Source: Candidatus Colimonas fimequi
GTDB lineage: Bacteria > Bacillota > Clostridia > Peptostreptococcales > Anaerovoracaceae
Direction of reading: 5' to 3'
Assembly (NCBI GenBank): GCA_018065295.1
Contig: JAGHTQ010000202.1
Span: 1-5,787 of the forward strand
DNA: 5,787 bases
The notes under the pieces: model-generated
The model's input: the letters and a program-made list of their open reading frames with translations, nothing else
Database searches by the model: none
What the model was told of the DNA's origin: nothing
Shown here: one piece after another, positions 5,778 through 5,787 of the stretch
Position numbering within the stretch: position 1 is the first letter of the stretch
Layout of the letters: the number at the start of each line of letters is the position of its first letter
Program-made: the position numbers and the translations under genes

Positions 5778-5787
5778 GGTATAAATA

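Noticed and set aside
1..5787. Search for mobile elements, CRISPR repeats, tRNA or rRNA genes, riboswitches and phage or defence genes
   Set aside because: Genes are close-packed on one strand with uniform codon use. The only non-coding spacer longer than 20 bases between genes is explained by the promoter, operator candidate and ribosome site. Nothing matched these classes by reading.

Overview
The window reads as one chromosomal gene cluster of a low-to-moderate GC member of the Bacillota, most likely an anaerobic Clostridia-type bacterium. Support for this: strong AGGAGG-type ribosome sites, heavy use of AGA for arginine, a YerC-type TrpR-like regulator, a Gram-positive style ftsE-ftsX-coiled-coil hydrolase arrangement, and a C-terminal processing protease with an N-terminal membrane anchor. 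I cannot name a genus.

All recognisable genes are on the plus strand. From 5' to 3' they are: the 3' part of ftsE (ABC ATPase, cut by the window start); ftsX (its membrane partner); a secreted coiled-coil protein with a LytM/M23 endopeptidase domain; recJ (5'-3' single-strand DNA exonuclease); a membrane-anchored S41 protease of the CtpA/CtpB type; and a short TrpR-like regulator (YerC family). A clear intrinsic terminator follows the last gene. The first five genes are packed with gaps of 18 bases or less. Two junctions (ftsE/ftsX and recJ/ctpA) share one base in a TAATG stop-start, so they look like one transcript with translational coupling. The only spacer longer than 20 bases between genes is the 70-base one before the regulator. 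It carries a good extended -10 promoter with an inverted repeat at the predicted start of transcription.

Functionally, FtsE and FtsX form a transporter-like mechanotransmission complex that controls cell-wall hydrolysis at division or elongation sites. The secreted M23 protein downstream is the probable hydrolase or activator under its control, and the S41 protease may turn over or process extracytoplasmic proteins, possibly this hydrolase. RecJ is a DNA repair and recombination enzyme that happens to share the transcript. The terminal regulator can be transcribed by readthrough and from its own promoter, and may repress itself.

Most of the window is ordinary housekeeping. I see no mobile element, CRISPR array, RNA gene or evident new system. 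The most testable unusual points are the trp-operator-like repeat in front of the TrpR-like gene, the apparently active M23 domain on the FtsEX partner, and the hydrolase/protease pairing.
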